A stretch of DNA of 64,000 nucleotides, taken from NCBI RefSeq assembly GCF_000409775.1, contig NZ_KE332377.1, positions 248,001 to 312,000 on the forward strand, written 5' to 3'. The translations under genes were made by a program, and so were the position numbers. Shown here one piece after another: positions 7,596 through 16,694 of the stretch. Position 1 is the stretch's first letter; each line of letters starts with the position of its first letter. Source of the DNA: Litchfieldella anticariensis FP35 = DSM 16096 (GTDB taxonomy: Bacteria > Pseudomonadota > Gammaproteobacteria > Pseudomonadales > Halomonadaceae). The notes beneath the pieces are model-generated. The model was not told the origin of the DNA. It searched no databases and worked only from the letters and a program-made list of their open reading frames with translations.

Positions 7596-10010
7596 ATGGT
7601 GGAGCCGCTTGGGGTCGCGCAGGTATATCGGGAGTGTTCCGACGACACGTTTTCCTTCATGGCGACCAGCGAACTGGAACCGCTCGAATTGCTGACGGGG
7701 CATATCCGTGCCCGCGAGGCTCTAAGCTTCGGTACGGCAATCCGTAGCGATGGTTTCAACCTGTTCGTGCTGGGGCCGCCGGACTATGACAAGCATACCT
7801 TGGTGGGGCGCTTTCTGGCCGAGCAGGCCAAGAAGCTGCCGGCACCGCCGGATGGTTGCTACCTGTTCAACTTCGAAGACCCTTCCTCGCCGCGTTATCT
7901 GACGCTGCCGCCTGGCAAGGGATGGCAACTTCGCGTCGATATCGAACAGTTGGTGGAAGAGCTGCGCAGCACCATTCCCGCGGTATTCGAGAGCGACGAG
8001 TACCAGAATCGTCTGCACGAAATGAAACAAGCGATGAGCGACCGGCAGCGCGATGCGATCGAGACGGTACGTCGCGAGGCCCGTGAACACGACATTCTGT
8101 TGCTATCGACACCCAATGGCTTCACCTTCACTCCTGCTGAGGGTGACGGCATGATGGCGCCTGAAACCTTCGAGAAGCTTCCCAAGGATGAACGCGATCG
8201 CATTCAAGGAACGGTGGAGATCCTGCAGCGTAAGCTGCAACAGGCGATTCGCCAGATGCCACAGCTGGCCAAGGAGCTGCGACAGCAGACCCAACGCCTC
8301 AACGAAGAGATGTTACAGGCCGCCATCGATGGTCCTCTTGGCGAACTGGAAGCTCGCTATGCCGATTTTTCTGGCGTCTTGAACCATCTCGAGGCGATTC
8401 GTGAGGCCATCCTGCAGCATGTGGATGCCTTTCTGGAAAGTCACTCCGAGATGTCACCCGACGCGGTATTCAGCCGCTTCCAGGTCAACCTGCTGGTCGA
8501 CAACGCTGGATGCGATGGGGCGCCGGTGGTTTACCAGGATTTACCGACTCACCAGCACTTAGTCGGCCGCATCGAACACCATGTGCACAACGGCACACTG
8601 CTTACCGACTTCTCGTTGATCCGTGCTGGGGCGTTGCACCGCGCGAATGGTGGCTATCTGGTGTTGGATGCGCGCAGCCTGCTGCAACAGCCAGGCGCCT
8701 GGGAAACTCTCAAGCGAGTATTGCGTGCCGGTGAGATTCGTACCGAATCCCTCGAGCAAGCCTATGGACTGATCAGTACCGTGACATTGGAGCCGGAACC
8801 GGTTCCACTGGATCTGAAGGTGGTGTTGCTAGGGGACCGCCAGCTCTATTACCTGCTCTGCGAGCATGATCCTGAGTTTCTCGAACTGTTCAAGGTTCAG
8901 GCGGACCTAGAGGATACTTTGCCGCGAGATGCCGATGGTCAAATGCAGTATGCCAGAATGCTGGCCTCCATGGCGCGGGACGCAGAGCTGCGCCCGTTGG
9001 ATCGTTCCGGTGTGGGATCGATGATCGAGCACGCCAGTCGGCTGGCCGACGATCAGCGCAAACTAACGGCTCATCACCGCGCCTTGCATGATCTGTTGCT
9101 GGAAGCCGACCATTGGGCCGGCGAGGCGGGGGCCGAGATGGTGGGGCGTGCTCACGTGGAGAAAGCGATCGCGCAACAGCTATGGAGAGCTGGCCGCATT
9201 CGCGAGCGCAATCTTGAGATGATTCAGCGTGGCACGGTGATGATCGCTACCCATGGCGAGACGACCGGTCAGGTTAACGGGTTGTCCGTGCTGCAGCTTG
9301 GCGAATACGGCTTCGGACAGCCTAGCCGAATCACGGCAACGGCACGCCCCGGAGCAGGGCAAGTGGTGGATATCGAACGTGAGTCCCGCCTGGGAGGCCG
9401 CATCCACTCCAAGGCAGTGATGATCCTGTCACGCTTTCTGGCCAGCCGATATGCGGGTGAGACACCACTATCGCTCTCGGCCAGTCTGGCATTCGAGCAA
9501 TCCTATGGCGGTATCGAAGGCGACAGTGCGTCGGTGGCCGAAGTATGTGCACTGATCTCCGCCATCGTGCAGGTTCCACTCAAGCAATCGCTGGCAGTGA
9601 CGGGATCGATCAACCAGCACGGCGAAGTTCAGGCAGTGGGCGGTGTCAATGAAAAGGTCGAGGGCTTCTTTCAGGTCTGTCGCGAGCGTGGCGAGCTCGA
9701 TGGCAAGGGCGTCTTGCTGCCGGCAGCCAATGTCGAACATCTGATGCTCCGTCCGGAAGTGCGCGAGGCTATCGCCCAAGGCCACTTTCGCGTCTATGCC
9801 ATCTCCCATGTGGATGAGGCGCTTGAATTGCTGACCGGCTGTGAAGCGGGGCAGGTGGACGGGAATGGTCATTATCCAGAGGACAGCCTGAATGCCAAGG
9901 TGATGGCGCGGCTCGAGCGATTCCAGCAAGTGGTCAAGAAGAAGGGTTCTCGTACCAACAAGACACCACCCGCGGAGCAAGACGAGGAGGACAATGGCAA
10001 TGCCGAATGA
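7596..10010 (+). CDS. Lon-type ATP-dependent protease (LonB-like, AAA_32/Lon_C)
   Basis: The start is set at the ATG at 7596, preceded by AGAGGAGA; a longer frame from 7533 lacks a good RBS. The roughly 804-residue product has an N-terminal nucleotide-binding region (FVLGPPDYDKHTLVGRFL near residue 55) with a long helical insertion, a second ATPase half around LVLDARSLLQQPGAWETLK near residue 350, and a C-terminal Lon protease domain. The catalytic serine is in EGDSASVAEVCAL and the lysine in GGVNEKVEGFF, both near residues 630-680. The Walker A in the insertion is atypical (GPPDYDKHT), as in many of this family. It degrades unfolded or specific proteins in the cytoplasm. A UspA-like gene overlaps its end. 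Confidence 0.9.
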   Translation: MVEPLGVAQVYRECSDDTFSFMATSELEPLELLTGHIRAREALSFGTAIRSDGFNLFVLGPPDYDKHTLVGRFLAEQAKKLPAPPDGCYLFNFEDPSSPRYLTLPPGKGWQLRVDIEQLVEELRSTIPAVFESDEYQNRLHEMKQAMSDRQRDAIETVRREAREHDILLLSTPNGFTFTPAEGDGMMAPETFEKLPKDERDRIQGTVEILQRKLQQAIRQMPQLAKELRQQTQRLNEEMLQAAIDGPLGELEARYADFSGVLNHLEAIREAILQHVDAFLESHSEMSPDAVFSRFQVNLLVDNAGCDGAPVVYQDLPTHQHLVGRIEHHVHNGTLLTDFSLIRAGALHRANGGYLVLDARSLLQQPGAWETLKRVLRAGEIRTESLEQAYGLISTVTLEPEPVPLDLKVVLLGDRQLYYLLCEHDPEFLELFKVQADLEDTLPRDADGQMQYARMLASMARDAELRPLDRSGVGSMIEHASRLADDQRKLTAHHRALHDLLLEADHWAGEAGAEMVGRAHVEKAIAQQLWRAGRIRERNLEMIQRGTVMIATHGETTGQVNGLSVLQLGEYGFGQPSRITATARPGAGQVVDIERESRLGGRIHSKAVMILSRFLASRYAGETPLSLSASLAFEQSYGGIEGDSASVAEVCALISAIVQVPLKQSLAVTGSINQHGEVQAVGGVNEKVEGFFQVCRERGELDGKGVLLPAANVEHLMLRPEVREAIAQGHFRVYAISHVDEALELLTGCEAGQVDGNGHYPEDSLNAKVMARLERFQQVVKKKGSRTNKTPPAEQDEEDNGNAE

Positions 10011-10749
10011 CGACGTTGTCCAGCACGGCATCGTGCCCCGTGTGTTGGCGTTGTTGGATGCTTCAAGGCATAGCTTGGCGGCACTATCGATCGCCACCGA
10101 TCTGGCATGCAGCCGGCATGCTGAGCTGGTTGCCCTTTTTGTTGAAGATCGCGATCTATTGAGCTGTGCGGAATTTCCCTTTTCATGCGAGGTGGGAATG
10201 TCGTCCGGAATGGCAAGACCGCTATCGCCGTCGGCTCTCGAGGCCAGTCTGTCGCGCCAGAGAGAAAGTGTTCGTCAAGCGCTGAGTGCCACGGTAGCTG
10301 GACGTGAAATACGCCATTCATTGAAGGTCAGCCGTGGACGAGTCGTTGCCGAAGCCCTGGCGTTGGCGACCAGTAGCGATGTGTTGGTACTGGGGAAAGC
10401 GGGGGGATCCTCCCAGTGGGGAGGGCGCCTGGGATCCACCAGCCGTGTTTTGATGCTGAAAGCACCGTGCACGGTGCTACTGTGGGATACGACATATCCC
10501 ATGGAGCAGGGCCCTCTCCTGGTAATGGGAGAGGGGGGAGACTCTGCTACCCCTGAGTGGCTGGCCAATAGCCCTCTTTTCGACGGTGTGGCGCGGCTCA
10601 CCGAGATGAGCGCGTCATCGCTCGAGCGACGAGTGGCCATTTCTCCTTACGGTGCCTTGTTGCTGCGTCGGTCGCAGCTCGCACGCTTGGTCGACGAAGA
10701 TCCAGAACTGATGGCACGTCTGCCCATGCCCATCATCGTGGTGCCTTGA
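9994..10749 (+). CDS. UspA-like universal stress protein, two weak repeats
   Basis: This 251-residue protein overlaps the end of the Lon-type gene by 17 bp, so the two are translationally linked; an internal ATG at 10000 is an alternative start. The N-terminal half shows the UspA pattern VPRVLALLDASRHSLAAL..ATDLA, then VVAEALALATSSDVLVLGKAGG and a C-terminal strand TVLLWD near residue 165. The second half is diverged. The canonical nucleotide-binding GxxGxxGxxxxS pattern is weak, seen only as GGRLGSTSR, so it may not bind ATP. Its partner gene suggests a role in protein quality control under stress. It converges on and overlaps the Kef-type gene by 17 bp. Confidence 0.65.
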   Translation: MAMPNDDVVQHGIVPRVLALLDASRHSLAALSIATDLACSRHAELVALFVEDRDLLSCAEFPFSCEVGMSSGMARPLSPSALEASLSRQRESVRQALSATVAGREIRHSLKVSRGRVVAEALALATSSDVLVLGKAGGSSQWGGRLGSTSRVLMLKAPCTVLLWDTTYPMEQGPLLVMGEGGDSATPEWLANSPLFDGVARLTEMSASSLERRVAISPYGALLLRRSQLARLVDEDPELMARLPMPIIVVP

Positions 10750-12310
10750 TGTCTTCTTTCTTGTAGTCGGGTCGAAAGGCCTCCCATGTCTTTTCCGCCA
10801 GACCGATCCCCGCGCCAGCCATGGTCAGATAGGTTTCGTTCGCACCGGCTTCGAGGAGCTTTTCCGACTCGTCGTCGAACATGGTCTGGGCGACGATAGG
10901 TCCCGTAAAGCCGAATTTCCTGAGCTGACGAGCGGCAATGAGCTTCCCTTCGATATCAGGCATGGCAAGAATCACGGCTTTGATCCTGGAGATGTCCACG
11001 CCATGCCAGAAGCCGATATCCTCAGCGTCGGCATATACCACATTGCGTCCTGCCTCCTTGTGCCGAGCCACCTTGTTGGGGTCAGCATCCAGACCGATGA
11101 CATTCTGGTGACGTTCGGCCAGAAAGTTGAACGCCGCCGTCCCGGTACGCCCCATGCCCATGATCAGTAACTCGGCATGATCCAGTGAAGCCGGTTGTTC
11201 GTCCGGATGGTGAGTTCGCTTTTCGAATCGCACGAGGAAGTGCTCGAAACGATCGAATAACGGATGCGCGAAGCGATTCAATGGTGCTGCGACGACGAAT
11301 GAGACGGCGACAGCGATCGCTAGTGGGACGAGCCATTGATCCAAGACACCTGCGACAACGATGAGGCCAAATTCGCTGTAGCAGGTCAGGCTTAACGCTC
11401 CCAGGAAGGCATTGCGTGCCCGCAACCGGAACAAGGTCAACAGGAAGAAGAAGAGCAGTCCCTTGAGCGGCAAAATGAGTGCCAACACCAACGCAAGTGT
11501 CAATGCCTCGGTATCGGGGAGTCCAGCCATGCCGATCTGCAGAAAAAAACCGACCAGCAGAATTTCCTTCAACCCCCACAGCGACTTGGATAGCTCCTGC
11601 GCCCGATCATGGTCGGACAGCAATATCCCCATGATCAGTGCGCCGAGTTCGGGGCTGAGCCCCACCAGTTCGAATCCCATGCCGCCCAACGCAACGGACA
11701 TCACCACGCCCATCAGCACCAGCAGCTCATCGTGTCCCGCGACGTCCATCAGCCAATACATAGCTGGCTTCAGCAGCGGAAGCCCGAACACCAGCAAGGC
11801 CCAGTAAGAGGGCGTGTGTCCCCCGGCAATACTCAACACGGCCAAGGCGATCAAATCCTGAATGATCAGAATGCCGATGGCCACACGACCGTGAAAGGCC
11901 CGGAGTTCACGCTTGGCTTCCAATACCTTGGCCGCCAGCACGGTACTGGAAAATGCCAGGGCGGTGGCCAGCATCAGTGCGGTTTGCCTATCCAACTGCA
12001 TGAAGAAATAGAGGCCCAGGGAAAACACGCCTACCGAAAACAGGAAATGCAGCAGTGCCCCCCCTAGTACTACTGGTGATACCAGGTTGCGCAGCTTGAG
12101 TTTCAGCCCAACGGTGAAAAGCAGTAACAGGACACCGAGATGAGCCACGTGTTTCAGCACGGGGCCAGCCTCTTCAGGCAAACCGAGGGTAGGGCCGAAT
12201 ACATTGAGTGCGAATCCCGCCGCAAGAAAGCCGACCAGGGGAGGCAGTCCCAACTGGCGGACCAACACGCCGAAGACGAAGGCAAACGAGAGCGAGACGA
12301 CTTCAATCAA
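10733..12310 (-). CDS. Kef-type monovalent cation:proton antiporter (CPA2 plus TrkA-N)
   Basis: The 525-residue protein has about 12 membrane helices (residues 1-370) of the CPA2 family, including LFTVGLKLKL near residue 65 and a GALIMGILLSDHD segment near 225. It is followed by a cytoplasmic TrkA-N Rossmann domain with LLIMGMGRTGTAAFNFLA near residue 405 and an acidic LDADP loop that should bind NAD(H) or a related ligand. It would exchange K+ or Na+ for protons across the inner membrane, a useful role in a halophile. No KefF/KefG partner is next to it. The gene ends tail to tail with the UspA-like gene. Confidence 0.88.
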   Translation of the reverse strand: MIEVVSLSFAFVFGVLVRQLGLPPLVGFLAAGFALNVFGPTLGLPEEAGPVLKHVAHLGVLLLLFTVGLKLKLRNLVSPVVLGGALLHFLFSVGVFSLGLYFFMQLDRQTALMLATALAFSSTVLAAKVLEAKRELRAFHGRVAIGILIIQDLIALAVLSIAGGHTPSYWALLVFGLPLLKPAMYWLMDVAGHDELLVLMGVVMSVALGGMGFELVGLSPELGALIMGILLSDHDRAQELSKSLWGLKEILLVGFFLQIGMAGLPDTEALTLALVLALILPLKGLLFFFLLTLFRLRARNAFLGALSLTCYSEFGLIVVAGVLDQWLVPLAIAVAVSFVVAAPLNRFAHPLFDRFEHFLVRFEKRTHHPDEQPASLDHAELLIMGMGRTGTAAFNFLAERHQNVIGLDADPNKVARHKEAGRNVVYADAEDIGFWHGVDISRIKAVILAMPDIEGKLIAARQLRKFGFTGPIVAQTMFDDESEKLLEAGANETYLTMAGAGIGLAEKTWEAFRPDYKKEDIKAPR

Positions 12311-12519
12311 AATGACGTTCCTGTGGGGTTAGAAATTCATTGGGCTCGCCAGGGGCGAGCGTAGTGTACGTCACGAAAGGCAAAAAAATGTAGTTCGATG
12401 CCCCTTGGCTGCCATTGATCTTCACTACATGATTTCACCTGCTACATTTGATGGATGCCTAATGATTTCGGGGCCGTATCAGGCGTCGAGAGCAAGAAGA
12501 AACGACGAGGAGAAACACA

Positions 12520-12597
12520 GTGGTCACCCTGACGATCAACGGCTGCGAGCATGAGCTCGATGTGCCAGAGAGCATGCCATTGCTGTGGTCGCTATGA
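12520..12597 (+). pseudogene. 25-codon stub of a 2Fe-2S oxidoreductase subunit (IorA-like)
   Basis: After GAGGAGA, a GTG at 12520 opens VVTLTINGCEHELDVP then ESMPLLWSL and stops at 12597. This is the very start of the small iron-sulfur subunit of isoquinoline 1-oxidoreductase/aldehyde dehydrogenase-type molybdenum hydroxylases, where it would continue with the cysteine-rich 2Fe-2S loop. The rest of the subunit and the large molybdopterin subunit are absent. The stop codon overlaps the ATG of the next gene as ATGA, so the deletion fused the stub to a gene that normally lies at the end of such operons. Confidence 0.8.
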
Positions 12598-13211
12598 ACT
12601 CTAGAGCGGATACGGACCGTACCGTCGCCTTGATCATGGCTGCCGGGCGTTCACGGCGTTTTGGCGATGCCGACAAGCGCCTGGCCACTTTACCAGATGG
12701 CCGCACATTGCTGGCTGTCACGCTGGAATGCGTTGCCGAGGTCTTCTCTCAAGTGCGTGTCGTGCTGCGCGAAGACGATGACCCCAGGCCGCTGGGGTTG
12801 CCTGTGGAGACGCTGGTGATTCGCGCCCCGCATGCCGATGCGGGGTTGGGCGCTAGCCTAGCGGATGCTTTCGTGGCACTGGAAGGCGACCCATCTTTGA
12901 CCGAATGCGAGGTGGCGGCGGTACTACTGGCCGATATGCCCTTCATCCAGGTCGCAACGATGCAGATCCTTGAGCGCGAGTCCGACGCCTCATGGATTGT
13001 ACGTCCTCGTCACGCTGAGCGTCCTGGTCACCCGGTACTCTTCGGTCGTGACTTCTGGCCCGAGCTGACAACGCTGGATGGTGACGAAGGTGGGCGCGCT
13101 GTCATCCGCCGGCACACGGCTCGGTGTCAGGAAATCGACGTGGACGATGCCGGTATTCATGCCGATATCGACTATGTCGAAGATATGGCCCGCTTCGAAT
13201 GCCACCCATGA
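12594..13211 (+). CDS. MocA/MobA-like molybdenum cofactor nucleotidyltransferase
   Basis: The ATG at 12594 overlaps the stop of the 2Fe-2S stub. The 205-residue product opens with ALIMAAGRSRRFGDADK, the NTP-binding loop of MobA-like transferases, then LLADMPF near residue 115, the metal-binding aspartate motif, and ERPGHPVLFGRDFWPEL. It should transfer a CMP or GMP moiety to the molybdenum cofactor for a xanthine oxidase-family enzyme. That enzyme is missing here, so the gene may serve another molybdoenzyme elsewhere or be a leftover. It is transcribed from the promoter of the deleted operon. Confidence 0.85.
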   Translation: MNSRADTDRTVALIMAAGRSRRFGDADKRLATLPDGRTLLAVTLECVAEVFSQVRVVLREDDDPRPLGLPVETLVIRAPHADAGLGASLADAFVALEGDPSLTECEVAAVLLADMPFIQVATMQILERESDASWIVRPRHAERPGHPVLFGRDFWPELTTLDGDEGGRAVIRRHTARCQEIDVDDAGIHADIDYVEDMARFECHP

Positions 13212-13212
13212 T

Positions 13213-14640
13213 CTAGTGAATCAAGGCGGCTCGCAGTCTCTCCGCTAGGTGCTTGGCTTCATCTTCGCTGGTAACGTTGGTGAATCCCAGCAAAAGCGAC
13301 GGTCTGCATTGAGTTTCGAGGCACCAGTGGGATAGCGCATGAACCGCCAGTCCATCTGCCTGCGCTTTTGCGGCAAGTTCTATGTCATCGCCGTCCACCA
13401 GTTCCGCCAGAAGGTGCATGCCCCCTGCCTGTAATCTGATGTGCAAGCGCTCGCCGAATGCGTCACGAAGTGCCTGAGCCATATAGGCTCTGCGTTGGGC
13501 ATAGAGGCTGCGCATCTTCTTCAAATGGCGCGCGAAATGACCTTCGTTCATGAAGTCGCTGATGGTTGCCTGCGCCAGCGTGAAACAGCCACCAGAGAAG
13601 GTGTGGCAGGCGTCTTGAAAACGCTCCACTTCAGACGCTGGGACCACCAGGTAGCCAAGCCGAAGGCCGGGGAACAGTACCTTGCTGAAGGTGCCGGTAT
13701 AGAGTACGCGCCCCTGCTGATCCAGGCTCTTCAGTGCGGGTAGTGGGTGGCCTTCATAGCGATATTCGCTGTCGTAGTCATCCTCGATGATCCAACTGCC
13801 CACCTGGTTGGCCCATTGCAACAGTTCCAGGCGGCGTGGCAGAGCAAGGGCGACCCCAAGAGGACTTTGGTGTGAAGGCGTGATGACCGCAAATCCAGCA
13901 TTAGGCGCGTGTTGCAGGCCAAGGTCGACATTCAAGCCTTGTTCATCCACGGGAATGGGAACCAGCCGTGCGCCGTTACCGACGAGTTGTCGGCGCGCAT
14001 AGTAATAGCCAGGATCCTCGAACCAGACTTGGTCGCCAGACCGCATCAGGCAGTGACAGATCAGATCGAGCGCGCCTTGATAACCGGCCGTGATAAACAC
14101 TTGCTCAGGAGAGCATTGGATGCCTCGGGAAATACCTAGATAGGAGGTAATGCGTTCTCGCAAGGGGCGGTAGCCAGCCGGGTCGGGATATCCCAATGCC
14201 GTGGTAGCGATATCGCGTAGTCGACGGGTCATCAGGCGACGCCATAGCTTGGTTGGAAAGACATCCAGTGCCGGTAGGCCAAGCTGGAACGGTCGTGTTG
14301 ACGTGTCCCGATACCGTTCCCGGGCCCTGCACGGTACCGCTGCCTCCTCGGGTGGCAAAGCGAGCCCGCTGGCCTGAGTCAGGCGAGGAGACACCACGGT
14401 ACCGGCTGGACCACGCGCTTCCAGATACCCTTCGCCGATCAGCATCTGATAGGCCGCTTCGACGGTGCCGCGGGAAAGATTCAGCTCACTGGCCAGGCTG
14501 CGAATTGCCGGTACGCGGTCACCCGGTTTCAGGCGACCAGCGCTAATCGCGTCCTTATAGCGCCGGTATAGCTGCAAATAGATTGGTGCTTGCAGCTTGC
14601 GGTCGGGTAGCGACAACGAATCAGCATGCTTATGTCCCAT
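13213..14640 (-). CDS. MocR/PdxR-type regulator (GntR HTH plus aminotransferase fold)
   Basis: The 475-residue protein has a GntR winged helix in the first 80 residues (YRRYKDAISAGRLKPGDRVP..LSRGTVEAAYQML) followed by a full fold-type I aminotransferase domain. DPGYYYARR near residue 210, IIEDDYDSEYRYEG near 275 and the PLP lysine in YTGTFSKVLFPGLRLGY near 305 are intact. Such regulators sense PLP or an amino compound and usually control a divergent gene. Here the AhpD-like gene starts 110 bp away on the other strand and is the likely target. The gap contains repeated GTACC words that could be operator parts. Confidence 0.92.
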   Translation of the reverse strand: MGHKHADSLSLPDRKLQAPIYLQLYRRYKDAISAGRLKPGDRVPAIRSLASELNLSRGTVEAAYQMLIGEGYLEARGPAGTVVSPRLTQASGLALPPEEAAVPCRARERYRDTSTRPFQLGLPALDVFPTKLWRRLMTRRLRDIATTALGYPDPAGYRPLRERITSYLGISRGIQCSPEQVFITAGYQGALDLICHCLMRSGDQVWFEDPGYYYARRQLVGNGARLVPIPVDEQGLNVDLGLQHAPNAGFAVITPSHQSPLGVALALPRRLELLQWANQVGSWIIEDDYDSEYRYEGHPLPALKSLDQQGRVLYTGTFSKVLFPGLRLGYLVVPASEVERFQDACHTFSGGCFTLAQATISDFMNEGHFARHLKKMRSLYAQRRAYMAQALRDAFGERLHIRLQAGGMHLLAELVDGDDIELAAKAQADGLAVHALSHWCLETQCRPSLLLGFTNVTSEDEAKHLAERLRAALIH

Positions 14641-14749
14641 TCATATTCACCATTCTTGTACCTATGGACTGGGTCATAACCTGCTTAGAGTACCTGCATG
14701 TATTCAAGAGAGCACTAACCGTGCAACGACTCGATGCTGGAGAATATCG

Positions 14750-15181
14750 ATGAGTAACCTTCGCCTTCCCTATGCCGAATTGTCTCCCGAGGCGTATAAA
14801 AACCTGATCGGTGTGATGCGCAGCCTGGAAGATAGCCGCCTTGGTACGCGCTTGATCGATCTGATCTATCTGCGTATTTCGCAGATCAACGGCTGCTCCT
14901 TCTGCCTGCAGAAGCATGCGGATTCCCTGCGTAAGCACGGAGAGGAACAGCATAAATTGGACAGTCTCGCCGCCTGGCAGGTGAGCGATCTATACAGTCC
15001 ACGCGAACGCGCTGCGCTGGCGTGGGCCGACTCCGTGACTCGCATCGCCGAGACTCAAGCGCCCGATGAGGTATTCGATGCGCTCAGGAACCACTTCAGC
15101 GAGGCGGAAATCGCCGACCTGACCTTTGCGGTGGCGTTGATGAACGCCATGAACAGGATGGCGATTTCCATGCGCCTGTAA
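14750..15181 (+). CDS. AhpD/carboxymuconolactone decarboxylase-family protein
   Basis: The ATG at 14750 is chosen because the conserved sequence starts at once (MSNLRLPYAELSPEAYKNL); a longer frame runs back into the regulator gene. The 143-residue product carries the alkylhydroperoxidase motif NGCSFCLQKH near residue 44, with both redox cysteines and the histidine, and the usual second half around ERAALAWADSVTRI. It likely reduces peroxides or acts as a small redox carrier. It is divergent from the MocR-type regulator, a common pairing. A hairpin follows 77 bp beyond the stop. Confidence 0.88.
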   Translation: MSNLRLPYAELSPEAYKNLIGVMRSLEDSRLGTRLIDLIYLRISQINGCSFCLQKHADSLRKHGEEQHKLDSLAAWQVSDLYSPRERAALAWADSVTRIAETQAPDEVFDALRNHFSEAEIADLTFAVALMNAMNRMAISMRL

Positions 15182-15258
15182 GGGAAAGTGGGAAATAGCC
15201 ATCTGACGGTCATATATGGACGGAAGCTGGGCTGCCTTCACTCCGGTGGCTGGTAGCG

Positions 15259-15283
15259 CTTGCCCGGCGTGAAGCCGGGCAAG
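15259..15283. terminator. Bidirectional hairpin between convergent genes
   Basis: CTTGCCCGGC (15259-15268) and GCCGGGCAAG (15274-15283) form a perfect 10-bp stem with a 5-nt loop. It sits between the AhpD-like gene and the GDSL hydrolase, which converge on it. A T-run is poor on both sides, so its strength is uncertain. Confidence 0.6.
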
Positions 15284-15297
15284 GCGAATGAAGGCGC

Positions 15298-16608
15298 TTA
15301 CTGCTGGGTGCCGAACAATGCATCGATATCGACGGCTTCCGCCATCGCTTCATAGCCTTCGTCGCTGGGGTGAAGATGGTCGCCTGAATCGTAGTCGGGG
15401 TGCAATCGTGTTGGCTGTTCGGGGTCACGGGTCACCGTATCGAAGTCGATCACGGCATCGAACTCGCCACTGGTGCGTATCCATTCATTGACCGTCTGGC
15501 GGAGTTGCTCTTTTTCCGCGTTGTAGTAACCCCGCATCGGCGTATCGCGCAAGGCGCCTTCGAAAGGAGTCAGGGTCGCCCCAATGATGCGCACGTCATG
15601 AATATGCGCCCGTGCGATCAACTGTCGGTAAGCGGCGATCAGGTCATCCGCGGTGGGCAAATCTTCAGCGGGCTTCAGGGGTGTTTGCGGCCAGCCGATG
15701 TCGTTGATCCCCATCAGCACGATCACGCTCTCCACCTCTGGCTGACTCAGCACGTCTCGCTCGAAGCGAGCCAGCGCATTCTCGCCCATGCGGCTGTGCA
15801 GCAGGCGGGCTCCGGAAATGCCCGCGTTGAGTACGGCGACGTTGTCATTGGTCAGGCGGCGGGCGAGGAAATCCGGCCAGCGGTGGTTGGCGTTCAGTGT
15901 TGACGCATTGCCGTCGGTGATCGAGTCACCGAAGGCCACCACAGCACGGCTATCCTCGACAGCGTCGACCAGAATGCCACTCAGAAACAAGCGTATGTCG
16001 AGCGTCGCTTGCGGCGTCAGCGTGGTGGCGCCGACCTGGTTTCCTGTACCGACATAGGCTGTCTGTAAGCCATCCCAGTGGAATGTCGCGGGCGGTGTCG
16101 GCTCGGGCAGATACAGGCTGACTGCGAGCTGGTCCAACGCTTCAACGGAAAGCTTCACCGGGTCGCTGACCACACGGGCACCGGGCGGAATCGAAATCTG
16201 CCGTTGTCCCGAGAAGGTGAGGGCCGTTCCTGACTCGGGGTGTATGGCCGAGTCGGAATCGGCGCGTGCAAGATGGGCAGCACCGATGACGAGTGGCTGT
16301 GAACCGTAGGCGTTGGACAGGGCAATGCGCACACGTTCGCCGCCAATGCTTACACGTGCCACTTGTCGAATGGTCTGGTCCCACAGTTGAAACGGCGTGT
16401 TCGTCGGTAGTGGGAAGTCACCTTCCCAACGCGGTTGGGGGCTGGCGATCCAGGTAGCGATCCAGTTGCCATTATCGTTAGCCCTGGCTTCCGCCATTGG
16501 CATGGCGAGCATCGTCGACACTGCGAGCGCGGTAAGAAGCCATGTCGGTAGCCAATAAAGCACTCGTCGTAACGGCGTTTCGTTTCCATACATGAGGTTG
16601 GTCTCCAT
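15298..16608 (-). CDS. Secreted SGNH/GDSL-type hydrolase
   Basis: The 436-residue protein has an N-terminal signal peptide (hydrophobic LYWLPTWLLTALAVSTMLAM, cleavage near AEARA). After a beta-rich region of about 150 residues comes the SGNH hydrolase domain: block I FGDSITDGNAST near residue 225, a glycine in block II (AGISGARLL), block III VLMGINDIGWP near 300 and the catalytic Asp-x-x-His as DHLHPSDEGY near 415. It should be a periplasmic or exported esterase or deacetylase; the group includes sugar esterases and rhamnogalacturonan acetylesterase-like enzymes. A second ATG five codons in has GGAG nearby and may be the true start. Confidence 0.85.
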   Translation of the reverse strand: METNLMYGNETPLRRVLYWLPTWLLTALAVSTMLAMPMAEARANDNGNWIATWIASPQPRWEGDFPLPTNTPFQLWDQTIRQVARVSIGGERVRIALSNAYGSQPLVIGAAHLARADSDSAIHPESGTALTFSGQRQISIPPGARVVSDPVKLSVEALDQLAVSLYLPEPTPPATFHWDGLQTAYVGTGNQVGATTLTPQATLDIRLFLSGILVDAVEDSRAVVAFGDSITDGNASTLNANHRWPDFLARRLTNDNVAVLNAGISGARLLHSRMGENALARFERDVLSQPEVESVIVLMGINDIGWPQTPLKPAEDLPTADDLIAAYRQLIARAHIHDVRIIGATLTPFEGALRDTPMRGYYNAEKEQLRQTVNEWIRTSGEFDAVIDFDTVTRDPEQPTRLHPDYDSGDHLHPSDEGYEAMAEAVDIDALFGTQQ

Positions 16609-16694
16609 GAAGGTTCGAGGGCCAGAGCAAGCTCAAGTGTCACTCTGGCGGAGTATTACCATGCCGACATCGGCGTATCGCCGATGTCGAAAAT

